From positions 30,332,405-30,396,404 of the forward strand of contig CM065710.1 in NCBI GenBank assembly GCA_017654935.2: a stretch of 64,000 nucleotides of DNA. Reading direction: 5' to 3'. Shown here one piece after another: positions 42,527 to 54,792 of this stretch. Numbering within the stretch: the stretch's first letter is position 1; each line of letters opens with the position of its first letter. The notes beneath the pieces are model-generated. The model did no database searches and was not told the DNA's origin. It was given only the letters and a program-made list of their open reading frames with translations. The position numbers and the translations under genes are program-made. Origin of the DNA: Phymorhynchus buccinoides (lineage: Eukaryota > Mollusca > Gastropoda > Neogastropoda > Raphitomidae).

Positions 42527-42789
42527 TCTTAATCTTAACATCGATGTGGGCGTTGCCCATGACGTAATTTTCATGTAAACAAAGTGAAATTAGTAATGCA
42601 GGTCAGTAAATAGACTAAATTTGTGTTGATTTATAAAATTAAAAAATCTGTCCCCATAAATTTGTGTTGTTTTATAAAATTAAAAAATCTGTCCCCACCG
42701 TTCAGAGAAATGCTTTGCATTGTTTTGCCAAAGGTTGCTTAACTTTTTGGCTCCAGTTCAGTAGATCCCCAAGTCCAATGGAAAAAAAG

Positions 42790-43532
42790 TACAATGGAAC
42801 CTCCTTTATAAGACCTCCCATTATAAGACTTCCTCCCACATAAGACCTACTTCTCCGAGACATTGCCCTTCTTTGTGAGTACAGTATTGAAATTGCCTCC
42901 CTTATAAGACTTCCCATTATAAGACTTCCTTCCACATAAGACCTACTTCTTTGAGACATTGCCCTTTGTGAGTACAGTATTGAAATTGCCTCCCTTATAA
43001 GACCTCCCATTATAAGACTTCCTCCCACATAAGACCTACTAATCTGAGACATTGCTCTTCTTTGTGAGTACAGTTTTGAAATTACCTCCCTTATAAGACC
43101 TCCCATTATAAGACTTCCTCCCACATAAGACCTTCTCTGAGACATTGCCCTTCATTGTGAGTACAGTATTGAAATTGCCTCCCTTATAAGACCTCCCATT
43201 GTAATACTTCCTCCCACATAAGACCTACTTCTCCGAGACATTGCCCTTCTTTGTGAGTACAGTATTGAAATTGCCTCCCTTATAAGACCTCCCATTATAA
43301 GACTTCCTCCCACATAAGACCTACTTCTCCGAGACATTGCCCTTCCTTGTGAGTACAGTATTGAAATTGCCTCCCTTATAAGACCTCCCATTATAAGACT
43401 TCCTCCCACATAAGACCTACTTCTCCGAGACATTGCCCTTTTTGAGTACAGTATTGAAATTGCCTCTCATGCAAAACCAAGACCTCATTTTTGGATGACT
43501 TTTGAAGGTCTTTTAAGGGAGGTTCCACTGTA
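42790..43532. mobile_element. pogo/Tigger-like MITE with expanded interior
   Basis: Termini TACAATGGAACCTCCTTTAT and GGGAGGTTCCACTGTA. The interior, which is about 120 bases in the simple copy at 8031-8194, is here a tandem array of six to seven units of about 95-98 bases (CCTCCCTTATAAGACCTCCC, ATTATAAGACTTCCTCCCAC, ATAAGACCTACTTCTC). Long minus-strand frames across it are repeat artefacts. Confidence 0.9.
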
Positions 43533-44240
43533 TGTAAATTTTTCTTTCGTAGACGTGTGCGAGTATCTGATTATTCTCGCCCTCCTTCCTTCCCTGCATT
43601 TAAAAAGTGTTTGGGGCTAGAGCCTAATTGTTTGTATGAAACCCTTGACCTCTTTTCCCGGGCCTCTCTCTAGAGTCCTTCTCTCCCGGGTTGTTGAGAA
43701 TGGTGTAGAAAGCAAAGAGATGGAGGAAGGAAGGGGTGGGGGGGTGGGGGGGGGGTAGGTATATGGAAGAAAGAGAATAGCCTCTTACTCTTGTTTGCCA
43801 TTTCACTTCAACGTTGTTTGGAAAGTGATGCACAGAGAAATGTAAAGAAGTCGAACTGTTACCGAATGTACCTGGCTAGAAACATTTTCATACCACATTA
43901 CGTATTTTATAGTCACAGAGGCGTTTATTTGAAATTCGGGTTGCTCGCCACTGAGTTCTTTTGGGGGGGTTTTGGCATGCGATTTTTGTGTGACTTGTGA
44001 GGAAGGAAAGAGGGGTGTGTGTTAAATTTGGACCAAATGTCAACTTTTTCGTTGCCACTGGGATTAACATGTTTGTATGTTGTCCTCTCCACCATTGTTG
44101 TGTACTGTGTGGGTGGAGGGTCATAAAGGCAAACTTGGCACATTCTTTTTTAAGAATGATGCTTTGCTTGTCTCACTTTGGTTCTGACCCACGCATTGCT
44201 AGGTGATTGGTGATTACGTAATCAACTTTGGTGGAGGGAG
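43533..44240 (+). other. Intron 7 sequence, no feature recognised
   Basis: No repeat family recognised apart from a G-rich run near 43734-43757. Confidence 0.45.
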
Positions 44241-44484
44241 TTAACCCTTTCACCGCCAATGTCGCATTTTTGCACCACAATGGTTTAACGCCAATGTCAA
44301 TAAAAAGCATCAAATCAGGGCCTCTTATCTGAAGACTATTATCGTAACTTTGGGAGGTAAGGATAGGCCTAATGTTATGTCACGCAGGCATTCGCAATAT
44401 TGCAGATAGGTTTTTTGTCTTCTCTACCCAAATAAGTTTAATGGTATTTCTTGTCTGAAAAATAGCTGGCGGCAAAAGTGTTAA
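44241..44484 (-). mobile_element. TTAA-flanked MITE (family 1)
   Basis: TTAACCCTTTCACCGCCAAT to GGCTGA-like end AGCTGGCGGCAAAAGTGTTAA, with TTAA at both flanks. Confidence 0.88.
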
Positions 44485-44669
44485 TTAGAGAGTATTCTCC
44501 CTTTGATCAATTTCGTTTTTGCCACCAAAATATCATTTAGAATAACAATTTACGGTGGTTATTCTCCTGAGGACTGGACTTGTTCTTACGGTTGTGGGAC
44601 ACGACTGTCACAGTAATGTACCGTGGATCGGAGAGTGATAGGACAAACTGTCCTGAGATAAGATAAATC

Positions 44670-45450
44670 AATAGGACAATGTCCTGGCCCTTCGGCAATG
44701 TCCTGGCCCTTGCAGAAATCAATAGGACAATGTCCTGGCCCTTGGACAATGTCCTGGCCCTTGCAGAAATCAATAGGACAATGTCCTGGCCCTTGCAGAA
44801 ATCAATAGGACAATGTTCTGGCCCTTGCAGAAGTCAATTGGACAATGTCCTGGCCCTTGGACAATGTCCTGGCCCTTGCAGAAATCAATAGGACAATGTC
44901 CTGGCCCTTGCAGAAGTCAATAGGACAATGTCCTGGCCCTTGGACAATGTCCTGGCCCTTGCAGAAATCAATAGGACAATGTCCTGGCCCTTGGACAATG
45001 TCCTGGCCCTTGTAGAAATCAATAGGACAATGTCCTGGCCCTTGGACAATGTCCTGGCCCTTGCATAAATCAATAGGACAATGCCCTGGCCCTTAGACAA
45101 TGTCATGGCCCTTGTAGAAATCAATGACAATGTCCTGGCCCTTGGACAATGTCCTGGCCCTTGCATAAATCAATAGGACAATGTTCTGGCCCTTGGACAA
45201 TGTCCTGGCCCTTGCATAAATCAATAGGACAATGTTCTGGCCCTTGGACAATGTCCTGGCCCTTGGAGAATGTCCTGGCCCTTGCAGAAATCAATAGGAC
45301 AATGTCCTGGCCCTTGGAAAATGTCCTGGCCCTTGCAGAAATCAACAGGACAATGTCCTGGCCCTTGCAGAAGTCAATAGGACAATGTCCTGGGTCTCGC
45401 AGAAGTCAATAGGACAATGTCCTGGCCTTTGAAGAAATCAACAGGGCAAT
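44670..45450. repeat. Minisatellite in intron 7 (GACAATGTCCTGGCCCTT units)
   Basis: About 30 copies of ACAATGTCCTGGCCCTTG in alternating short (18-base) and long (about 37-base, with CAGAAATCAATAGG) units. ACAATGT and GGACAATGTCC make each unit partly palindromic. Confidence 0.95.
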
Positions 45451-45454
45451 AACT

Positions 45455-45720
45455 GAAAAAAACCCAGCTTTAGCAATATTGAAGATATTTTATTTTCTCT
45501 ACCCAGTTAGTTTAACCCCTTGACTGCCACCAACGTATCACGTACTGACCTGATGACATCACTGATGTTGTCAGATGAAGAGGAATAACCCTGATATGCT
45601 GGTGTTTGCTCTAACACATTCAAGAGAGTTATATCCCCAGACCATTTTGCCAGATTTGAGAAGATGCACTTTGCTGGTTAAGGACACCATAAAGTTTAAC
45701 CAGAAGTGAAAGTGCAACGG
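45455..45720 (-). mobile_element. Partial TTAA MITE (family 1) joined to family 2-like start
   Basis: GCAATATTGAAGATATTTTA and TTCTCTACCCAGTTAGTTTAA are from the right half of family 1. TTAACCCCTTGACTGCCACC at 45513 resembles the left end of the nested family 2 element, including CAACGTATCACGTA. The right terminus is not clear. Confidence 0.5.
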
Positions 45721-45862
45721 GAGCCTGTCAATTACATTGGAAACTGTTGTTTCCCTTCAGCTTCCAGGGGAAATTGCCCCCCGGAACCTCCAGGAGGGGC
45801 ACTGTCCCTGTACTCCGCCAGGGCTTGCAGGATTTTTGAAATTTCCCAGGAGCACCCATGGT

Positions 45863-46010
45863 AATGTGAAGACTTCAGGGACTTTGATGGTCATGCTGGG
45901 GTTGTTTTGTTTTCTCTTTTCTTACAGACACGGAGAACATCTGGTTTGTGTTTGCGGCGGTGAAGGGGTTGATGTCCCTTTCGTGATGCTGGGGTCACAA
46001 GGCATAATGT
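45863..46010 (+). repeat. Extra copy of the exon 8 start (decoy last exon)
   Basis: AATGTGAAGACTTCAGGGAC and GACTTTGATGGTCATG repeat the end of intron 7, followed by TTTCTTACAG and the first 38 bases of exon 8 (45928-45965, one change: CGG to TGG). From 45966 the sequence is GGGTTGATGTCCCTTTCGTG, an inverted fragment of the GTGACCCAGC element. Read as an exon it would end at TGA 45984-45986. Confidence 0.93.
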
Positions 46011-46011
46011 A

Positions 46012-46207
46012 CAGGCATGGTAGACCTCCGTGAATCGCGGAAAATCCGCGAAACAGTTTGAAATTTTTTTAATTAAAAAATGCATTGAAATGGCATGAAA
46101 AAGTGAACATTTCACTCTCATTTATTGAATTTGATTGAATTTTCTTCAGCCCCCTGGATCCCCGGCCATTTTCCTTGAAAACCACTTTGCCCCCACTACC
46201 ATGCCTG
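46012..46207. mobile_element. MITE with CAGGCATGGTAG termini between the two exon 8 copies
   Basis: CAGGCATGGTAGACC and CCCACTACCATGCCTG are inverted termini. AATGTA flanks both sides and could be a 6-bp target duplication. It lies inside the intron part of the duplicated unit, so it inserted after that duplication. Confidence 0.82.
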
Positions 46208-46232
46208 AATGTAAAGACTACAGGGACTTTGA

Positions 46233-46349
<117 letters not shown>

Positions 46350-47876
46350 GCTGATCCATCCCCCCTCCCTCCCTCCCTCTCCCCTCCCCTTGGGGGAGGG
46401 TTGTGTGTGGTTGGGGGGGGGTGGGGGGCGATTGGCCGCGCCACGGCAGCAAGCAGCATCTTTTTTTTTTTTCTCGGTTTTTTTTTTTTTTCTCCTCTCG
46501 GCAAAAAAAAATCATCAATGTCAACTTTTTTTTGTGACAAGTGTCCTTGACCTTCACATAAACATGCATTCAGTGTGGACATTTTTTTTTTTTTGATTTA
46601 GCAAAAAATAAAAAAAGGGGGGGTAGGGGTGTGTGTGTGTGGAGCCCCCCCCCCCCCCCCCCCCCCCCGAAGGAGGGGTACATGCGTTTTTCGTGCACCG
46701 CTTTTCTCGGCCGGCTGGAGCTGGGCTGGGTGAGAGTAGAGCCCCCCCTCCCCCCTCAGTCCCCACCCTCCCCTGTGTGGTAGAAAAGAACTGAAAAGAG
46801 GGGAGGGGGGAAAGCTACATACGGCTTGGCTTCTCTCTTCGTTTCCGTCGTCGTCGTCGTCGTCTTCTCTTCGTCAAACAGCCCTTTCTTCAGGCCACTC
46901 CTTCGTTTTTTGCTTCTTCCTCCCCTCCCTCCTTCCTTCCTTCTTCTTCCTCGGGGGGGGGGGGGGGAAATTGCCTCTTCACACGCACCCACCCCATCCA
47001 GTAATAATAGAGCCAGGCCCCTTCCCACTCCCGTCAACACACCCCCATCCCTCCCTCCCCTTTCCCCAGGACCGGAGGAGGAGGGCTGCGCGTTAGCGTT
47101 GAGAGGCGAGCGAGTATCGCTGTGTTCCACAAAAGCGGATTGTTCCTAGCGAGGAACATGATCGGACAGCTTGTTTGCGTGTCCTAGGGGGTGGGGTGGA
47201 GAGACAGAGAGAGAGAGAGAGAGACGGACGTTTGCTGCCCCCCCACCTTAACTTCCTTCCACTTACGACTACTACTACTATTACTACAAGCAATTGGCAC
47301 AGCCTGGGGTTTTTTTCCGTTATTTTTTCTTTTTCTTATTCTTTCATCTCTTGGTATATTTGTGCTCAAAAGAATTGTCTTAAAGGTTTTTTGTTTGTTT
47401 TAGTGTCTGGTTGTTGTTGTTGTTCTACAGTTTTCTTTGTGTTTATGATTATTATTTTTTTTATAGACATTTGGTTACCGGTTTTTGTTCTTTCTCAGGC
47501 GTGTCATGTTCGGTTTTATCTTTCTCTTCAGCGGTTAGGTGGTTGTTTGACTTGGGAGGGAGGGGTGGGGGGGGAGAGAGGGTGTGTGTGCCAGTTCTTG
47601 TTTGGATGGGGGTGGGGTGGGGTATTCCCTGGTGGTGTTTTCACGGGGAAGAGAGGAAGGGTGGGGGGGGGGGGGGGTTGCAATCGAATAAGACCAGGGT
47701 CTGACCATCCAAATGCTGCATGTATGTGGCCTGTTGCCAGATATACGCATTGAGGATGAAATGTGGAGGGTGGGGGTTGCTCTCACGTTTGCCCGTTATG
47801 CCGAAAGGATCTGGTGAAAGATCTACGATTGCGCCCTGGGTTCGCTCGCACTGGCTTGTAATTGTACGCTTTACAT
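46350..47876 (+). other. 3' UTR, at least its first part
   Basis: Directly after the stop codon the sequence is poly-G, poly-C and poly-T rich. AATAAA at 46607-46612 lies in an A-rich run and is the first possible polyadenylation signal; others follow far downstream (for example 55810-55815), so I cannot place the transcript end. No coding signature is seen in this interval. Confidence 0.4.
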
Positions 47877-48149
<273 letters not shown>

Positions 48150-48204
48150 GTTTTCTTCACCTATGAAGCTTAAAGTCCATACCGATCCCCACGAAACAAT
48201 TATC

Positions 48205-48520
48205 CGTGCTGAGCCTCTCCCTTTTTTTTGTTGGTGGAGAGAGCTTGCATTTCTCTCTCCCTGCTTCAAACAAGTTTTCTTCTTCTCCATCTGTGAAGAT
48301 GAGTGTACAGTTCCTACTGTTGCCATGAAACAGAACTTTGTCAGTTCTGAGCCCCTCCCTTTTTTGTTGGTGGAGAGAGCTTGCATCTCTCTCTCTCCCT
48401 GCTTCAAACAAGTTTTCTTCTTCTCCGTCTGTGAAGATCAGTGTACAGTTCCTACTGTCGCCATGAAACGGAACTTTGTCAGTTCTGAGCCCCTCCCTTT
48501 TTTGTTGGTGGAGAGAGCTC
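48205..48520. repeat. Tandem repeat, about 125-130 bp x3
   Basis: Units start at CTGAGCC(T/C)CTCCCTTTTTT near 48210, 48348 and 48484, continuing TTGTTGGTGGAGAGAGCT, then AAACAAGTTTTCTTCTTCTC and GTGTACAGTTCCTACTGT. The third is truncated. The first unit directly follows the CT microsatellite. Confidence 0.9.
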
Positions 48521-49195
48521 GTTTCTTTCTTCTGACCCACACATCTTATCAGCCGGCTTCTCCCTTTTCCTTCCCCCCCCCCCTCCCTTTTTTTTAGGCT
48601 TTCTGTTAGGGGCAATTAACGGGACTGCCTACCTTCCTGACACTACTTTTGCAGACACGCACACGCCAAGGGAAGCGATTGACTCGCACTGCCTAGGGGT
48701 ATCTGATAAAAGTCGGACCAAGGTATCGCTCTGTCTTTTGGGACGTAGCACCGTTTTTAGTGTTCAACAACAAGACAACGGTACTGCTCTCTATACTTCA
48801 TGACAAAAAAACGCATTCTTAGTTTTCAACAACTTTGAAAAAAAGAACATTAGCTTCAATTGTGTTTAGGGGGGTGGGGTGGTGGTGGTGGTGGGTCTTG
48901 GTAAATCTAATTTTTAAAAACATTCACTTGTTCAAGGATTGTTTTGATGCAGCACACCACAACGCACCCCCCCCCCCCACCTCCAGCCCTCTTAGCTGAA
49001 AGCTTAGGTCAGATTGCGATGACGTTCCACTTTTGTGGTACGGAATCATTGTCTCTTCCTACAAAATCTTCCTACCTACCTACCTACACATGTGCGTGTG
49101 CGTGTAAAGAGGGCAGGGGTGGGAGGGTGGTGTGGGGGTGGTGGTGGTTGGGGGGGGGGGGGGGGGGGGGGGGAGGGTAGGGTGAAAGCAAAGAT
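48521..49195. other. Downstream DNA, no gene seen
   Basis: Contains poly-C/poly-G runs (near 48574, 48968, 49150-49172) and no recognised coding or mobile sequence. Confidence 0.45.
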
Positions 49196-49451
49196 ATTCT
49201 AAAAGGGTAAGATGGATTACTTAAGAACTCGGCGAACCGGGCTGATAGAGTTATCGTTAGTGGGGCCAGTACAATTTCACAGTGGAGGCTATCCAAAAAC
49301 TCTGACTGGAACTTGAACGGAGAATTCGACTGGCCTATCGATGTGTAAAATGTGTCCTGCTAAAAAGGGACATAACCAGTGTTTCTATCCTCACTACTCG
49401 TAATAGGGAAAAGAGACTGGATGCTTATCTTCCCCTCTACAGTATCTTTGG
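49196..49451 (+). mobile_element. Dispersed repeat, second copy of 7638-7893
   Basis: AAAAGGGTAAGATGGATTAC, CTATCCAAAAACTCTGACTG and AGGGACATAACCAGTGTTTC occur in the same order as in the upstream copy. Confidence 0.72.
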
Positions 49452-50279
49452 TGAAAGTCCAACAATAACGACACAAAGGCCTAGCTTTCCTGCCTTCTCT
49501 TTTTGACTATCCTGCCTGGATTTGATGCCATCTTTGTAATAACCAGATCCGTGCGTTTCACTGAACTTAACTCCACCCCACCCCACCACCCACCCCTCCC
49601 TGGGACTAACTATATATGTGTAGGGCGGGTACCTCTGCGCTCTTAGTCTTGCTCTGTGCTTGCATTGCCGGGAAGGGAGGGGAGGGGAGGGGAGGGGAGG
49701 AGCACAATTGCCCACCTCCCGCCCACCCACCACCCCTGCCTTGACTAAACACTAGGTTGTAGGGGTGAGCTCCTTGTGTTGTCCTCATTCACTCATGTAC
49801 TGTGTCAAACTTTAACTGTGGTGTTGACAACATTTTGGAACTATACTTTTTTGGTCCACGGCTTTTTGATACTTCTGTCTTGTTATGTTTGTCTGTCTCT
49901 GTGTGTTGGTTTCATCCGTATGTGCGTATGTATGTATGTACGTACGTATGATGTGGCTTTTTGTTTAACTGGTTATTAACCGATCTATCAAATCAACTTG
50001 CATTTCATCTTTGTATGTATCATTGTATGTATGTTTAAAAAAAAAAAAAATGTATCGTTGATCTTTTATTTCTTTTTTCAGACCATTACTTTTTTTCTTT
50101 TCTTTTTTTGAAGTATGATGTCCCAAGTGTATGTACAAGTGGCAAGTGTTGTTGACTATAAGTATATAACACTTTTTTTTAATTTTTTTTTATGAATTTG
50201 AACATGTATTGATATGGATTTTTTTTTCTCTCCAATGGAATTTTTTTCCTCAAAATATTTCCTGGACTGATCTGTGAAT

Positions 50280-50479
50280 TAATTTTTATTTTTTTTCCGG
50301 GGGGGGGGGGGGGGGGGGGGGGGGATGATGTCAAATGTAATGGCACATTGTTGTGTAATTAATTGATTCATTAACTAACTGGCTTTCTTTTGTTCGTTTC
50401 TTGTATAGTGCTTTTGTTTTTATGTTTTGTTACGTTTCCTTTTTGTTGGTCCGCCCCTAAAAAACAGTTCCTCGTTGCT

Positions 50480-50519
<40 letters not shown>

Positions 50520-50520
50520 C
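50280..50520. repeat. Poly-G run and (TG)n microsatellite
   Basis: Poly-G of about 25 near 50299-50323 and (TG)n near 50482-50514. Confidence 0.92.
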
Positions 50521-50716
50521 TTGCATTCTTGTTACGAACCGGATGCTGTTTCGCAACCAAGTGTTCTCTCACCTTGTCCCTCCCTCTCTCCCTTTCACTC
50601 ACACTCCTCTCCCCTCTTGTAACCTCCCTCTCCCTGTTCAGTTGTTGCCTTCGGTTGATAATTTAAGTTTTTTGTTTTTTTAACCCTTGTTGCTGTTAAT
50701 GGTAAAGTAAAATAAT

Positions 50717-51000
50717 ATGCATGGGGGCAACTTTTCCTGCTATACAAGGATTTCCTGTCTTATAAATTTTACCAGAAAAGGAATTTCCTTTTTTTTAAAT
50801 TTATTTGTCAAACATGATCTTTGTGTGTGTACTGTATTTTTCAAACACTCTAAAACAAGCGTTTGTATAAATTGTGGGGAAAAGGCAAACTAAAACACGT
50901 TCATAAATCATGTTTTTCTTCAGCTGCAGGGGGACATTCCTTACCCCTAGACCTCGGCTTTTCAGGGGGTTTTTCATTTTGTGTAGTTACACCCATGCAT
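50717..51000 (+). mobile_element. Dispersed element (GCATGGG family), ends visible
   Basis: GCATGGGGGCAACTTTTCCT at the left and GTGTAGTTACACCCATGC at the right are inverted over about 14 bases. The body matches 22950-23230. Confidence 0.75.
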
Positions 51001-51044
51001 ATGGTATAATTGTGATCACACCTACCGCTCTCACCACCACCACT

Positions 51045-51263
51045 ACTACTACTACTACAGGGACCCCCATTTGGGGGTATCTGAAGCACTAAAATTCTAA
51101 AGGACCCTCTAAAAGAATGTGCAGGGGTTCCCAGGGATGCACTAGAAAAATTCTTTTTAGCATTTGCAATGCCACTGGGACCCTCTATTCCACCTCTAGG
51201 ACCCTCTATGCTGTAAGTGGAGTCCCTGGGACCCCTTGTTTTGCGGGACGATTGAGAGCCCTG
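51045..51263 (-). mobile_element. hAT-like MITE inserted in a (CTA)n tract
   Basis: The body from CAGGGACCCCCATTTGGGGG to GATTGAGAGCCCTG is the CAGGGCTCCC family with a shortened left terminus. (CTA)n flanks it on both sides (51040-51056 and 51270-51290). Confidence 0.82.
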
Positions 51264-51290
51264 TTACTTCTACTACTACGACTGTTACTA

Positions 51291-51681
51291 CCGTACAAAC
51301 TGGACTATAAAATGCACCTGTATGTAAGCCGCATCCCTTAAATTGACAAAATAGTAGGTGTTTATTCACATATAAGCCGCACCAGTTTATAAGCCGCAGA
51401 GAAAATTGTATGTGTACAAACCAACACAAATACAGAAATGATCCTATCAGAACATGAGTATTTAATACTCTCAGAGACTTTAAACATGAGATTTGAATCT
51501 ATTGATTACCAAAACCAGTTTTAGTCTAAAGAAGCTCAAAATAGGCTGAAGAATGTGGCCAGAAACAGATTTAATCATACTGATAAATGTGGAATGGGAA
51601 AAAATCCACAGATAAGCCGCATCAGTCTAAGCCGCATGGGCCAAAGTTGAGAAGTAGCGGCTTATAGTCCGCATTTTACGG
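51291..51681. mobile_element. hAT-like element with CCGTA termini
   Basis: CCGTACAAACTGGACTATAA and GGCTTATAGTCCGCATTTTA then CGG are imperfect inverted ends. The interior has several ATAAGCCGCA motifs in both halves. The flanks TGTTACTA and TGCTACTA fit an 8-bp target duplication with one change. Confidence 0.78.
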
Positions 51682-51699
51682 TGCTACTACTACTACTAC

Positions 51700-52280
51700 A
51701 ACCATGACTACTATTACTTCAACTTGGTACAACCACTACTAACCCTTGTGTGTTAGCAAGGGGTCCGGGAATTCTTCCACTCAATATAACTCGACCCAAC
51801 GCCTCTCTATCTCCGTCTCTCCATTTGCTTCTCATGCATGCATTACACGCACCTGTACATAAATCAAACGCATGCACACTCGCACGGACGCACGCGCGCA
51901 CACACACACATGTGCACACATACACACACACTCGAGATTTATTACGCGCATATTGACAGTTTTAAAATCTTTTTAACTCGCATGTCGGATAAGATCAAGC
52001 CAAGCGTACACAATCCAATACTTGTCGAAAGAGTATGACGAGAAGGGGTGGGGTGGGGATGAGCCCTGGGCATAACATGCAAGCACATTATATATGCGCA
52101 GCACATACTTACAGAGATCGGTACAAACTACACTAGACAACCCGACTTTTTTCATTTTCTTTTATTATAGACAACCGGATCCTAATACATACTTCGTTAA
52201 ATTGCAGTCTATGACGTTGCCGTTTTTATCGGTTGCTATCCACGCATAGCCTCCGTAGCGAGCAGTTCAGTTCACTGGAT
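51700..52280. other. Downstream DNA, CA-rich patch
   Basis: A CACG/CA-rich run near 51870-51930. No gene or known repeat recognised. Confidence 0.45.
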
Positions 52281-52410
52281 CAGCACTACTCGGGTGAAAT
52301 CCAGAGAGAGAGAGGGTTAAGATCAGCACTACTCGGGTGAAATCCAGAGAGAGAGAGGGTTAAGATCAGCACTACTCGGGTGAAATCCAGAGAGAGAGAG
52401 AGGGTTAAAG
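52280..52410. repeat. Tandem repeat, about 44 bp x3
   Basis: GATCAGCACTACTCGGGTGA then AATCCAGAGAGAGAGAGGGT, three copies in a row, the last with one extra AG. Confidence 0.92.
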
Positions 52411-52657
52411 AGAGTTATCCCGGGTGGAAAATCTGGCTTCTTTTGCGGTAGGGCTGGGAAGCGAGGGTTAAATGTCCAAGAACCTGGATTCATTCATTCG
52501 TCGCATGGTTGCCTTTCAAATTGCTCCCCTCCGGCTAACTCACAAAGCAAAGCGTGTTAGTTTGTGCCAAGAATGAATGCCTCGTAACAAGACCCTCCTC
52601 TTACGGCCGGGAGGAGGAAACGTGTGTGGGTGGGTGGGGTGGGGGTGGGATGCATGC

Positions 52658-52800
52658 TTATAGACCCCGCACGTCACGTGTCACATTCCCTCTTTTGCTA
52701 GGAAGATTTCTTAAGATTCCTTACGATTCCTTACTAGCTATAAGAGGGAAAACACGTGAAACCTGTGATTTTGACACGGTGACGTGGTGGGTCTTTAAAA
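52658..52800. mobile_element. AGACCCCGCACGTCACG fold-back MITE
   Basis: AGACCCCGCACGTCACGTGT and GGTGACGTGGTGGGTCTTTAA are inverted, with CCTCTTTTGCTAGGAAGATT and CTATAAGAGGGAAAACACGT inside. Same family as 10493-10618; the left TTAA is eroded. Confidence 0.8.
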
Positions 52801-54560
52801 CCCCAAAAAACCAACCCGTTGACGTCATACGCACACTAAGTTCTCTCACTCATGCTGGCTTTTTGTTTGTGTTTTTTGGCAGGGTACTAAATGTGATGGC
52901 TTTTGTGGTTTTTTAGAGGAACCTGAATGGGGATGCCCGTTATTAATTTGTGAAACCTAAGCTACTACGACTCCATTCGAGCCGCTTGATCTTCAGTGCA
53001 TTTATGTTTCTATATCTCTTGTCTCTGTATCCATGTAAGCTTCTTAACGGCTTTATCGCGCGTTTGTTGCTTGACCAGTTGTGACGCATTACGCTTTTAG
53101 GTAAGAGAGGAGGGGGGGGGGGGTTAGTACTAAGCTGCCGTCATCATGCATACATCAACTACTTAAACAAGCCGTGTAGCCCCCACCCCACCCCACCCCC
53201 AAAACCTTGTATAACTGATGTCCCTGTATTGTTATAAATATTTATATTCCTATATATATATAATTATTATTATGCACACGAGTTGTTGTCATTGTCGATG
53301 GAGGTTATTATTATTATTATTGTGGTTTTTGTTTTGTTTCCCGTGAAAGTGTGACCGTTACGACTGTTCGCTCTTTCTGTGCGCGGTTTTGCACCCTTGC
53401 CCGTTTCGTCCCAATGGTTCGCTTTAAGTTTTAAAAAACCCACTCGGATTTCTTTGCTTTTTTTGTTTGTTCTTTTCAAATGCGGAAGTTTTAAGTTTGA
53501 CGTTCCTGTTATTATTATTATTTTTTTTTTTTAATATGATAAATAACGGAACGTAATACTATATCAAGTTGTCTTTAATAACCAGTCCTCAAACTTTCGC
53601 CGTTTTTCTTTTTCCCTATATACTCCATGTTTGTATTGTTGTTGATTTTTTATTTTCCTCCTTTCTCGTAATTAAGCTTATTATTTGGATTAAGTTTTGC
53701 TTTTGTGGATCAGATGTTTTTCAGAAGAAAAACAAATTGAGGCCAGCGTCGTTATTTTGTGTGTGAGGCGGTGTGTGTGTGTGTGTGTGTGGGGGGGGGG
53801 GGGTATAGTGGTGTGTGTGTGTGTGCGCGCGAGCGCGCATGCTTTGTGTATGCATGTGCGCAGGCCAGTGCGTGCGTGTGTGTGTGCGTGCCTGACCACT
53901 TTTTTTGTGCATGTAAAATTCCGTGTTTTTTTGTGTGTTTTTTCATACAGCTTCACTTCTCATGTGTTTGATTGTTTCTCACACACACACACACCCCTAA
54001 CCCCCCCCCCCCCCCCCCCTATCCACCCATCCCCTTCACTCACACACACACACACACACATGCCTCGCTTTTCTGCACTTCATTTCCACCCCCACCCCCC
54101 TGTCTCTTCCCCTCCCCAACTCAAGCAATGTGTGTGGTTGGGTGTTGTGCTTAATACAAAAAAAAAAAAGAAAAAAAAAAAACTAAACAAAAAAAAATGT
54201 GAATTGAACTTGTAATGGTGTTAATTAATCGATTAATTACTACTTTTTTTGTTTTCTTGTTGGTGGTCTATTCAAATTTGTAAGACAATTTACCAGGTGT
54301 ATGTTTGTATGTATGTAGTGGCTCTAAAAAAACAACTTTGTGTGTGTGAACGGATAGCTATTATTATTATAATTATTATTATGCCTTTTTCTGGGGTTCG
54401 TTAATAAGATAGGATGCACTTGTGTAGTTTGTGTTGTTTCCTTTATTTTTTTCTTGTATAGGATTATGGAGAGAATTGAGAGTTGCAGATGCATGCGTGG
54501 TTAACGCGAGTGTGACGTGCGCTGGGTTGTGTGTTTGTACGGTCGGTACTACTACTACTA
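52801..54560. other. Downstream DNA with GT, CA, poly-C and poly-A runs
   Basis: GT-rich run near 53758-53900, CA runs near 53980 and 54040, poly-C near 54001-54019, A-rich near 54160-54195. No gene recognised. Confidence 0.45.
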
Positions 54561-54563
54561 CTA

Positions 54564-54654
<91 letters not shown>

Positions 54655-54655
54655 G
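54548..54655. repeat. (CTA)n and (CT)n microsatellite
   Basis: About seven CTA units run into (CT)n of about 80 bases. Confidence 0.95.
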
Positions 54656-54792
54656 CTGATCGTCAGGTCTGTCCTACTTTGACCTGCAGTTTGTGTGTGT
54701 GTGTGACTTTAATGCATATGGTGTGTGTGGCAATGCGCGTTGCGCTGTTGCAAAGCAAAGTCTGTAGCCAATGCTCACCTAAACAAGATTTG

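Noticed and set aside
42702..43433. Minus-strand frames with a repeated SRRSRSYVGGSLIMGGLIRE protein unit
   Set aside because: They are translations of the tandem interior of the pogo-like MITE; the simple copy at 8031-8194 has no such frame.
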